The notes under the pieces: model-generated
What the model was told of the DNA's origin: nothing
The model's input: only the letters and a program-made list of their open reading frames with translations
The model's database searches: none
Position numbers and translations under genes: made by a program
NCBI GenBank assembly: GCA_903875225.1
Contig: CAIQVJ010000035.1
Location: 1 to 64,000, forward strand
DNA length: 64,000 bases
Source of the DNA: an uncultured Pseudomonadota bacterium
GTDB taxonomy: Bacteria; Myxococcota_A; UBA796; SXON01
Reading direction: 5' to 3'
Shown here: piece after piece, positions 55,460 to 62,973 of the stretch
How positions within the stretch are numbered: the stretch's first letter is position 1
Layout: each line of letters begins with the position of its first letter

Positions 55460-56964
55460 GCCGGGACCCGGGCAACGCCGGGGAGTTCCCCTACACCCGC
55501 GGCATCCACCCGACGATGTACCAGGGCCGGCTCTGGACGATGCGGCAATATGCAGGCTTCGGCGATGCAAAGGCGTCGAACGAGCGGTACAGGTACCTGT
55601 TGGCGCAGGGGCAGACCGGGATCTCCGTCGCGTTCGATCTGCCAACCCAGATGGGCTACGACAGCGACCATGGGATGGCCCGCGGAGAGGTCGGCAAGGT
55701 CGGGGTCGCCATCGACCACCTGGGCGACATGCACCAGCTCCTCGCGGACCTGCCCCTGGACCAGGTTTCCACGAGCATGACCATCAACTCGACGGCGGGC
55801 ACCTTGTTGGCGCTCTACGTCGCGGTGGCCCGGGCGCGCGGCACGGATCCAAAGCAGCTCCGCGGCACGATCCAGAACGACCTGCTCAAGGAGTACATCG
55901 CCCGCGGCACGTACATCTACCCGCCCCGGGCGAGCATGCGGATCGTCACGGACATCTTCGCCTGGTGCCGCACGGAGGTGCCGCGCTGGAACACGATCTC
56001 GATCAGCGGGTACCACATCCGCGAGGCCGGATCGACCGCTGCGCAGGAGGTCGCGTTCACGCTCGCCGACGGGATCGCGTATGTGGACGCCGCGATCGCG
56101 GCGGGGCTCGGCGTGGATGAGGTGGGTCCCCAACTCTCGTTCTTCTTCAACGCGCACAACGACTTCGTCGAGGAGGTCGCCAAGTTCCGCGCCGCCCGTC
56201 GCATGTGGGCCGCCATCATGCGGGATCGCTTTGGCGCGAAGGACAAGCGCTCGATGATGTTGCGGTTTCACACGCAGACGGCCGGGAGCACGCTCACGGC
56301 ACAGCAGCCCGACAACAACGTGGTGCGTGTGACGATCCAGGCCATGGCCGCTGTCCTCGGCGGGACCCAGTCGCTCCACACCAACTCCCGCGACGAGGCG
56401 CTGGCCCTGCCCAGCGAAGCCTCGGCCCGGCTGGCGCTGCGTACCCAACAGGTGGTGGCCTACGAGAGCGGGATCGCAAAGCACGTCGATCCGTTCGGCG
56501 GCAGCATCGTGATGGAGGCCGAGACCGATCGCATCGAGGCCGAGGCCACCTCCTTGATCGCCGAGATCGACGCGATGGGGGGCATGGTGAGCGCGATCGA
56601 GCGCGGCTTCCCGCAACGGGAGATCCAGAACAGCGCCTACGCCCACCAGCTTGCCGTCGAACGCAAGGCGGAGATCGTCGTGGGCGTGAACGAGTTCGTG
56701 ATGGAGGAGCAGTCGCAGGGCGGGCTGTTGCGCATCGCGGAAGGGCTCGAGGCGGAGCAGGTCGCGCGACTGCGGGCCTGGCGGGCGGGGCGCGACGAGG
56801 CCGCCGCCCGGGGCTCGGTGGAGGCGATCGGCGAGGCGGCCGCCGGCACGGCGAACCTGATGCCGTTCATGCTCAGGGCTGTGGAGGCGAAGGCCACGCT
56901 CGGCGAGATCGCCGACGTCCTGCGTGGGGTCTTCGGGAAGTACCGGGAGAGCGTGGTGGTGTGA
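55456..56964 (+). CDS. Methylmalonyl-CoA mutase, catalytic (alpha) subunit
   Basis: 502 residues from GTG 55456, overlapping the carrier stop (GTGA). It has the acyl-CoA mutase TIM barrel with [31 protein letters not shown] and [16 protein letters not shown]. The B12-binding domain is absent, so a separate small subunit must exist elsewhere. Y32 and R150 (118 residues apart, same spacing as the substrate-carboxylate Tyr/Arg pair in methylmalonyl-CoA mutase) support methylmalonyl-CoA as substrate; isobutyryl-CoA mutase has Phe/Gln there. Late blocks [21 protein letters not shown] and [13 protein letters not shown] fit. It converts (R)-methylmalonyl-CoA to succinyl-CoA. Confidence 0.9.
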   Translation: MSRDPGNAGEFPYTRGIHPTMYQGRLWTMRQYAGFGDAKASNERYRYLLAQGQTGISVAFDLPTQMGYDSDHGMARGEVGKVGVAIDHLGDMHQLLADLPLDQVSTSMTINSTAGTLLALYVAVARARGTDPKQLRGTIQNDLLKEYIARGTYIYPPRASMRIVTDIFAWCRTEVPRWNTISISGYHIREAGSTAAQEVAFTLADGIAYVDAAIAAGLGVDEVGPQLSFFFNAHNDFVEEVAKFRAARRMWAAIMRDRFGAKDKRSMMLRFHTQTAGSTLTAQQPDNNVVRVTIQAMAAVLGGTQSLHTNSRDEALALPSEASARLALRTQQVVAYESGIAKHVDPFGGSIVMEAETDRIEAEATSLIAEIDAMGGMVSAIERGFPQREIQNSAYAHQLAVERKAEIVVGVNEFVMEEQSQGGLLRIAEGLEAEQVARLRAWRAGRDEAAARGSVEAIGEAAAGTANLMPFMLRAVEAKATLGEIADVLRGVFGKYRESVVV

Positions 56965-56982
56965 CCGTCGGCCGGGCCCGGG

Positions 56983-57726
56983 TCACCAGCCGCAGCCCCG
57001 TGCATAGAGGTCGTCGCCAGCGGCGTCGTAGGCCTCGGTCCACGTGCCCCAGAAGTCCTCGGTGTGTCGCACGAACTCCGCCACGTCTGCGTCGGAGGCG
57101 GCCACGTCGGTCATGGCGTCGCTCTCCGGGTCGATCAGGCCCGTTGCGTTGCCGAGGCCCGGGATGCGCGTCGAGAGGCGGGCTACGTCGGCCCCTTCCG
57201 CCCAGGTGTCGGTGTCGGCGCCCGGTAGGAGCCCGGGCTGGTCGGACCACGCCTCGACGAAGGTGACCTCGCCCGGGTCGTTGAAGGTGAACTCCTCGTA
57301 GATCGGGCAGGGCTGGCCATCGAAGTCCATGGTGACACGGCAACGGGCGAAGGGCTGGACGCCGAACGCGCGGCAGTCCCGCTCCGGCACCGTCGTCGTC
57401 GGGTAGACGGCGAGCACGACAGCGTCCACCGCGATGGTCAGGTCCCTCCCGTAGCCGGTCAGCAGCAGCCACGGCGGCCACTCCCACCGCGCGACGAGCT
57501 CCGAGTACGTCGGCCCGCTGGCGGGATCCGCGCTGGCGTCGAGGGTGTCGAAGTAGCGCTCGCCCTGGTCGATGTAGGCGGCGTCGGTCTGGGTGGGGGA
57601 GAGGCATGTCGAGAGCGACGTGGAGGTGCACGCAGGCGCTGCCGTGTCCGGGGCGCACGCGGATGCACACACCGCCATGGCGCAGATCAGGGCAGGGTGC
57701 AGAGAACGCGGGGCTCGGGGCGACAT
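56983..57726 (-). CDS. Cys-rich lipoprotein of unknown function
   Basis: 247 residues from ATG 57726. The signal (RSLHPALICAMAVCASAC) ends at the lipobox ASAC, giving Cys24. The mature part has at least seven further cysteines (CTSTSLSTC, DCRAF, RCRVTM, PCPIYEE, RGCGW). No recognised domain. Its Trp-rich middle (ELVARWEWPPWLLLTGYG) and acidic C-terminal half (SDAMTDVAASDADVAEFVRHT) suggest a secreted protein. It is convergent with the mutase gene (18 bases between stops). Nothing about function can be inferred. Confidence 0.6.
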   Translation of the reverse strand: MSPRAPRSLHPALICAMAVCASACAPDTAAPACTSTSLSTCLSPTQTDAAYIDQGERYFDTLDASADPASGPTYSELVARWEWPPWLLLTGYGRDLTIAVDAVVLAVYPTTTVPERDCRAFGVQPFARCRVTMDFDGQPCPIYEEFTFNDPGEVTFVEAWSDQPGLLPGADTDTWAEGADVARLSTRIPGLGNATGLIDPESDAMTDVAASDADVAEFVRHTEDFWGTWTEAYDAAGDDLYARGCGW

Positions 57727-57774
57727 GTGCGCGACGTATCCCTGCCCCCGAAGGGAGGTCGAGCACGCGGGTGG

Positions 57775-58737
57775 CTACCCGCCATCGCCTGCCGGCGGCG
57801 TTCGTGGGGCGCTTCCAGCGGCCACCCATCGGCGCCATTCGATGATCGGTCGATCCGAGTGGACGAGCACCTCCCCCATGCGGAGGTCGGTCTCGAGGGG
57901 CTCCTGCGTGAGCACAACGCGCTTGTCCTGGTGGAGGATGTGCCGGTTGAACCGGTTCGAGAGCCAGCACACCAACCAGCCGAGGCCGGGGATCGTGACG
58001 TAGCTCTGATAGAAGCGCAGGTACAACCGGGTATGGGTGTCGTCCACCGGTACGAACGCGATCATCGCCCAGACGTTCTCGCTCAGGCGATTGCGCCACA
58101 GCGAGGGGGCGATCAGCTCCACGAAGAACCCCTTTGCATCGTACGTCGCAGGATCGTAGGTCACGTGGATGCGGTCACCGGTCACCGTGGTGATCACGTC
58201 GAGCCGGTGCGGCACGCCGCGGCCGATGCTGGTCGCGTGGACGAACGGCAGGTGGGTGAAGTCCAGCTGGTTCTCGACCGCGCGGGTGTAGTGGGTCTCC
58301 CAATCGTCGCTGAAGCTGGCGTGCACGTAGGTCTCGTCGATCTCGACGAACCAGGGGGGCTCGGGGAGGAGCGTGGGGTCGGAGACGGGGAGATCGGTGT
58401 ACCAGAGCCAGACGAACCCATGGGCCTCGCGGACGATGAGCGCGGGGGTGCGCATCGCCGAGGGGATCGGGGCATCGGGGGCATTCGCGGGGATCCGGGT
58501 GCAGGCGCCCGCTCCGTTGAACCGGAACCCGTGGAACGGGCACTCGACGCAGCCTCCCACCACCTTGCCGAGGCTCAACGCGGCACCCCGGTGCGGACAC
58601 CGGTCGTGTGTGCATCGCAGCAGGTTTGCCTCGTCGCGCCACACGACGAGGCGCATGCCGAGTCGAACGACGCCCACCGGCCGGCCGCTGGGGACCTCAT
58701 GGGATTCGAGGATGACGTACCAGCGGTCCTTCACCAT
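57775..58737 (-). CDS. Rieske-type non-heme iron oxygenase in the carotenoid operon
   Basis: 320 residues from ATG 58737 (GTG at 58746 is an alternative). The Rieske [2Fe-2S] ligands are C47, H49 (CPHRG) and C66, H69 (CPFHGF), with the usual 16-residue gap. The mononuclear iron site is E155-N-Q-L-D159-F-T-H162-LPFV-H167, matching ENxxDxxHxxxxH. It resembles the aromatic-ring-hydroxylating group that includes Tic55/pheophorbide oxygenase rather than true dioxygenase pairs. It needs a reductase, which is not seen here. It is the last gene of crtE-crtI-crtB-carH-OMP. A C-terminal hydrophobic stretch (IPGLGWLVCWLSNRFNR) may bind membrane. It may modify a carotenoid, by position only. Confidence 0.88.
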   Translation of the reverse strand: MVKDRWYVILESHEVPSGRPVGVVRLGMRLVVWRDEANLLRCTHDRCPHRGAALSLGKVVGGCVECPFHGFRFNGAGACTRIPANAPDAPIPSAMRTPALIVREAHGFVWLWYTDLPVSDPTLLPEPPWFVEIDETYVHASFSDDWETHYTRAVENQLDFTHLPFVHATSIGRGVPHRLDVITTVTGDRIHVTYDPATYDAKGFFVELIAPSLWRNRLSENVWAMIAFVPVDDTHTRLYLRFYQSYVTIPGLGWLVCWLSNRFNRHILHQDKRVVLTQEPLETDLRMGEVLVHSDRPIIEWRRWVAAGSAPRTPPAGDGG

Positions 58738-58767
58738 GTTCACCACCTGTCTCCGGTTGCCACGGGT

Positions 58768-59601
58768 CTACCGCAGCGACGCGCCGAGGGAGAGCGTCGC
58801 GAAGTGGAGCCAGTTCGCGGTGTACCCATCGCCGAACGCCTCCGAGTTCTTGGCGGTGCCCTCGGCTCCCCCGCCGATGTACCGGGCGCACAGGAACACA
58901 TCGGTGCCGTGCGGCAACGCGAACCCCCCGCGGACCGAGGTGTCCAGCAGCGCGCCGACCACGTCGACGTTCGAGCCGTTCAGGTACTTGATCGGCGCGT
59001 AGATGCCGGTCGCCTCGGCCCCGACGAACCCCGCCTTCCCCACGGGGAGCCGCAGCCGCGCTGCGAGTGCGGGCACGGGGCCCACGTCGTGCTCCACGAA
59101 GCGTTTTGTGCCATCGGCGGAGGTGAACGAGATGTTGGCGTCCCGGAGCTGCAGCGCGAGGCCGATGGAGAACTCCCGCTCGGGCGCAGGCAGCAGTTCG
59201 TGCAGCCAGGTTGCCCGCCAGAAGCTGAAGCCGTACCGGAGGTCGACGGGTTCGCCCGCCTGGAACGTGACCGTGTCCACCAGGATGTCCTGGTGCAGCA
59301 CCACCTCGGTGCGGAGGTCCAGCGGCTGGTACAGCAGGCTGAACGTCTCCCGCTTGCCCACGTCCAGCCCGGCGTCGAACCGCAGCACCGGGAAGAGCAC
59401 GTTCTGGGCGCCGTCCGCGACGTAGTCGAACTTCGTGCCGCTGTGGCCGAACTGGATCGTGTGAGCGAGGGGTGCCAGGAAGCCGACCTCGGCGTCCAGC
59501 CGCACGGCCCAGGCCCGGTCTGGAGCGTTGATCAGCGAATCCGCCGCGGGGGGCGTGACGGCGAGGGCAGCCGCGGTGAGGGAGACCAGGGTGAGGATCA
59601 T
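58768..59601 (-). CDS. Predicted outer-membrane beta-barrel protein in the crt operon
   Basis: 277 residues from ATG 59601, overlapping the MerR-like gene stop (ATGA). The signal peptide is MILTLVSLTAAALAV-TPPA. The mature protein consists of alternating amphipathic beta strands (VRLDAEVGFLAPLAHTIQFG, LRFDAGLDVG, EFSIGLALQLRDANISF, FATLSLGASLR). The terminal residue is Arg rather than Phe, but the strand pattern is barrel-like. No named family. It is the fifth gene of the operon, so it may be expressed with the pigments; a role in membrane pigment or quinone handling is only a guess. Confidence 0.6.
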   Translation of the reverse strand: MILTLVSLTAAALAVTPPAADSLINAPDRAWAVRLDAEVGFLAPLAHTIQFGHSGTKFDYVADGAQNVLFPVLRFDAGLDVGKRETFSLLYQPLDLRTEVVLHQDILVDTVTFQAGEPVDLRYGFSFWRATWLHELLPAPEREFSIGLALQLRDANISFTSADGTKRFVEHDVGPVPALAARLRLPVGKAGFVGAEATGIYAPIKYLNGSNVDVVGALLDTSVRGGFALPHGTDVFLCARYIGGGAEGTAKNSEAFGDGYTANWLHFATLSLGASLR

Positions 59602-60530
59602 GATTGCTCCAGTGTGTTCGGGGACGGGGGAGTCAGGGGGCGGGCGGCGCGCTCCTCCCATCGGGTGATGAGCTCGGCGGGGGTGGCGCAGACCCACAGG
59701 CGCGGCCCCTCCTTGGCGCGCAGGCCCGCGGTGGCGGGACCGCCGAGGGCGACGGTCGTGCCGCGCGGTGCGCTTCCGAGCACCGTCCGCCCAGCGGCGA
59801 GCACGACCTCGGGGGGGTGCGAGTCGATGGCCGACAGGCAGACGAGGTCGGGTGCACGGGTGGCGACGAGGGCGCAGAGGTCGGCGAGCGGCACGTCCGC
59901 GCCCAGCCAGATGACGTGCCACCCCGCCAGCGAGAGCTCCACGGACGCGGCCAGCAGGGGCAGGTCGTGGTGCTCCTGCGGGAGGCACGCGCAGACGACT
60001 TCGACAGCCCCGGGCCGCGCGGGCCCCAGGCTCCGGAGCATCGCAGCGAGGGCAGCCCGGGCTACCCCGGAGGCGAAGTGCTCCTGGGCAACCGAGATCT
60101 CGCCGAGCTCCCATCGTCGGCCCACCTCGAACAGGAGGGGCTGCCACACCTCCCGGATCGCATCGGAGAAGGACATCTGGTCCACCCGGCGCATGATCGG
60201 GAGCGCGGCGCTCCCGTTGAAGCCCACGAGCGCGTGCACGAGCGAGGCGACGAGGTCCGTCTGGACCGGCGTCACGGCGGGCGGGGGCGGTACCGTGACG
60301 GGTGGGGCCTGACCGGGCCGTGCGGTCCGGCTGATCGCCTCGGAGATGGCCACCCCACCGTCCACCAGACCCTTCAGCTCGCGAAGGTAGGCGACATCGG
60401 AGTCCTCGTAGATCCGGTACCCCGAGTCCGATCGTCGGAGCTCCAACAGATCGTAGCGGCGCTCCCATGCCACGAGGGTGTTTCGGGGGATCCCCGTCAG
60501 CTGAGCGACCGTCTTTATGCGGTAGGACAT
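59598..60530 (-). CDS. MerR-family cobalamin-binding transcriptional regulator (CarH/LitR-like)
   Basis: 310 residues from ATG 60530. The MerR winged helix opens KTVAQLTGIPRNTLVAWERRY (6-26) with the GYRIYEDSD wing. The light-sensing module has the four-helix bundle with W140 and E150-H151 (W-x9-EH), the hallmark of CarH photoreceptors. The Rossmann B12-binding domain contains PQEHHDLPLL, where E186-x-H188 replaces the usual D/E-x-H-x-x-G and Pro replaces Gly; H188 would ligate cobalt. CarH-type tetramers repress carotenoid genes in the dark and dissociate in light. It overlaps the crtB stop by 16 bases and probably autoregulates the operon. Confidence 0.88.
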   Translation of the reverse strand: MSYRIKTVAQLTGIPRNTLVAWERRYDLLELRRSDSGYRIYEDSDVAYLRELKGLVDGGVAISEAISRTARPGQAPPVTVPPPPAVTPVQTDLVASLVHALVGFNGSAALPIMRRVDQMSFSDAIREVWQPLLFEVGRRWELGEISVAQEHFASGVARAALAAMLRSLGPARPGAVEVVCACLPQEHHDLPLLAASVELSLAGWHVIWLGADVPLADLCALVATRAPDLVCLSAIDSHPPEVVLAAGRTVLGSAPRGTTVALGGPATAGLRAKEGPRLWVCATPAELITRWEERAARPLTPPSPNTLEQS

Positions 60531-61462
60531 GGGGTGCCTGACTCGGGCGCGCCGAGGGAGAAGGGGTGGAGCGCCGGATCACGCGATCGGCTGCCGCCCC
60601 ATACCCGGGGCAGCGCCGCTGTGAGCAGCCCCCGGAGCACGGCGGTGCCGAGCGAGAGCCTCCCGAGGACCGTGCGGCCTCGGAGCGCGAGGGCTCCTCG
60701 CCGCACAACGGCGTGACCGATCGCCTGGTAGAGCGATGCCGCGACCGCCACCGCGAGCCGGCCGCGCAGCGGCAGGAACCCGAGGCCGTCGAGCGCCGAC
60801 GCGTAGTAGCGGTCGGCGAGCGCGACGAGATCGCGGGAGACCGTCGCGAGTTGTTCGGGGTCGGCGGTGCCCGCGACCACGTCCTCGGGGTCGACCCCGA
60901 GCGCCCTTAGCCGCTCCGCAGGCAGGTACAGCCGATCGCGCCGGGCGTCCTCGGTCACGTCGCGGGCGACGTTGCTGAGCTGCATCCCGATGCCCAGGTC
61001 GATCGCACAGGTGCGCGCCTCCTGCGTCCTGGCTCCGAGCAGGCTCGCCATCATCAGCCCGACGGTGCCCGCCACCCCGTACGCGTACCGCAGGAGCGCC
61101 GGGTCGTCGGAGATCCGCACGGGTCCGGCATCGTCGGCGATGGTGTCCACCAGGGTCCAGGCTGCATCGATCGGCAGCCTCCTCCGCAGTGCCATCCGGT
61201 AGAACGCGACGACCAGCGGGCGCGGGCGCCGGCGGCCGCGGAGCTCGGCCCGCAGCTCGTCGATCGCGGTGGTCGCAGCCTCCACCGAGGGCGCCTCGTC
61301 GACGAGGTCGTCGGCCTCCCGACAAAACGCGTAGGTGAGCGCTGCGTCGTCGGCGTCTTCTGCGCTCAGCAGCCGGGCGGCGATGCGAAAGGAGCGAGCG
61401 TGTTTGCGCATGGTCTCCCGGGCAAAGGGAAGCACCGCGGGCGTAGGGTCGAGCGGGATCAT
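60515..61462 (-). CDS. crtB: Phytoene synthase
   Basis: 315 residues from ATG 61462, overlapping the crtI stop (ATGA). It condenses two geranylgeranyl diphosphates to phytoene. The first Asp-rich motif is FCREADDLVDEA, the second is in GMQLSNVARDVTEDARRDRLYLP, both matching squalene/phytoene synthases. YRMALRRRLPIDA and MASLLGARTQEA are also typical. The alternative reading from 61639 is an extension into crtI and is not needed. It overlaps the regulator start. Confidence 0.92.
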   Translation of the reverse strand: MIPLDPTPAVLPFARETMRKHARSFRIAARLLSAEDADDAALTYAFCREADDLVDEAPSVEAATTAIDELRAELRGRRRPRPLVVAFYRMALRRRLPIDAAWTLVDTIADDAGPVRISDDPALLRYAYGVAGTVGLMMASLLGARTQEARTCAIDLGIGMQLSNVARDVTEDARRDRLYLPAERLRALGVDPEDVVAGTADPEQLATVSRDLVALADRYYASALDGLGFLPLRGRLAVAVAASLYQAIGHAVVRRGALALRGRTVLGRLSLGTAVLRGLLTAALPRVWGGSRSRDPALHPFSLGAPESGTPCPTA

Positions 61463-62973
61463 GCGACCCCCCGCAGTCGAATGCCGGGGATCGGCGTAGC
61501 GATCTCGGGCGCCGACACGAGGCGCTCCAACACCTTCGCGCTGTTGAGCACCCCGGGAACGCCCGCCCCCGGGTGGGTGCCCGCGCCCACGAAGTAGAGC
61601 CCGGCGACGTCCTCGCTCTGGTTGTGGTAGCGGAACCACGCCGATTGCTCGAGCCGCGGCTCGGGGCCGAAGGCCGCGCCCTGCACCGTTCGTAGGCGCC
61701 CCTCGAAATACCGCGGATCGACGGAGAACTTCGTGGTGATCCGCGAGCGCAGTCCGGGCAGGAGCCGTCGCTCGAGCTCCCCGAGCATCGCATCCTCGTA
61801 CCGGGCCTGTTCATCCTCCCACCGGATCCCGCTCAGCTGGTTCGGGACCGGGGAGAGCACGTAGAAACACTCTTTTCCGGCTGGAGCGAGTGAGGGGTCG
61901 GTCCGGGTCGGCGCGTGCACGTAGAGGGACATGTCGTCGGCCAGGATCCGCTTGTTGAACACGTCGTCGAGCAGGCCCTTGTACCGGGGCCCGAGCACGA
62001 TCGTGTGGTGCGCCAGCTCGGGCCAGGTGCCCTCGGTGCCGAAGTAGGTCACGGCCAGGCTCATCGACTGCCGGACCCGGCCGACCTTCGCGTCGGTCCA
62101 GGTGCGGCGGTGCTCGGGATCGATGAGGTTCTTGTAGGTGTACGAGGGGTCGCCGTTGCACACGACCCCCGCCGCCTCGATCACCGTTCCGTCGGCGAGC
62201 TCCACGCCGCTCGCCCGGCCGCCTTCCACGCGGATGCGCGTGACCGGCGAGTTGCACCGCACGTCGACGCCCACCTCACCGAGCAGTTGCACCAGCGCAT
62301 CGACCACCGCTCCGGTGCCGCCGCGGGGGAACCACACGCCCCACTTCCGCTCGAGCCAGTGGATCAAGAGGTAGATCGACGGCGCGGTGAACGGGTTCCC
62401 GCCGATCAGCAGCGGCTCGAAGGTGAGCACCTGGCGCAGGCGCTCGTCCTTGATGTGCTTTGCGACCATCCCGTACACGGAGCGCCAGCTACCGAGCTTC
62501 ACCATGTCGGGGATCACGCGGAGCATGTCCGGCAGGCGGGTGAACGGCTGATCGGCCAGCTTCGTGTAGCCCACGTCGAAGGTCTCCTGCGCCTGCTTGA
62601 GCAGCCGACGGTAGCCATCGACATCCGGCGGGGACAGGGCCTGGATCTGCGAAAGGAGCCGCTCGTCGTCCCCGACGTAGTCAAAGTGGCCGCCCTCGGG
62701 GAACATCACCCGGTAGAAGGGATCCACCGCATCGAGCGTGTAGTAGTCGCGACGGTCGCGCCCCAGCGCCGTGAAGAGCTCGTCCAGCAGGTAGGGTGCG
62801 GTGATCACGGTCGGGCCGGCGTCGAAGGTGAAGCCGTCCTTGCGCCACACGCTCGCGCGACCGCCCGCCTGTTCGTTGGCTTCCAGCACGATCACGGGGT
62901 GACCCATGGCGCGGAGTCGCACGGCCGCGGCCAGCCCTCCGAACCCGGAGCCGATGACGACGTACGGCTTCAT
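61459..62973 (-). CDS. crtI: Phytoene desaturase (CrtI-type)
   Basis: 504 residues from ATG 62973, overlapping the crtE stop (ATGA). The FAD-binding dinucleotide fold is VVIGSGFGGLAAAVRLRAMG followed by VLEANEQAGGRASVW. The CrtI-type C-terminus is LYFVGAGTHPGAGVPGVLNSAKV, the bacterial carotenoid dehydrogenase signature. Mid blocks YYTLDAVDPFYRVMFPEGG and FPRGGTGAVVDALVQLL also fit. It introduces the double bonds from phytoene to neurosporene or lycopene, but the number of steps cannot be read from sequence. Confidence 0.94.
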   Translation of the reverse strand: MKPYVVIGSGFGGLAAAVRLRAMGHPVIVLEANEQAGGRASVWRKDGFTFDAGPTVITAPYLLDELFTALGRDRRDYYTLDAVDPFYRVMFPEGGHFDYVGDDERLLSQIQALSPPDVDGYRRLLKQAQETFDVGYTKLADQPFTRLPDMLRVIPDMVKLGSWRSVYGMVAKHIKDERLRQVLTFEPLLIGGNPFTAPSIYLLIHWLERKWGVWFPRGGTGAVVDALVQLLGEVGVDVRCNSPVTRIRVEGGRASGVELADGTVIEAAGVVCNGDPSYTYKNLIDPEHRRTWTDAKVGRVRQSMSLAVTYFGTEGTWPELAHHTIVLGPRYKGLLDDVFNKRILADDMSLYVHAPTRTDPSLAPAGKECFYVLSPVPNQLSGIRWEDEQARYEDAMLGELERRLLPGLRSRITTKFSVDPRYFEGRLRTVQGAAFGPEPRLEQSAWFRYHNQSEDVAGLYFVGAGTHPGAGVPGVLNSAKVLERLVSAPEIATPIPGIRLRGVA

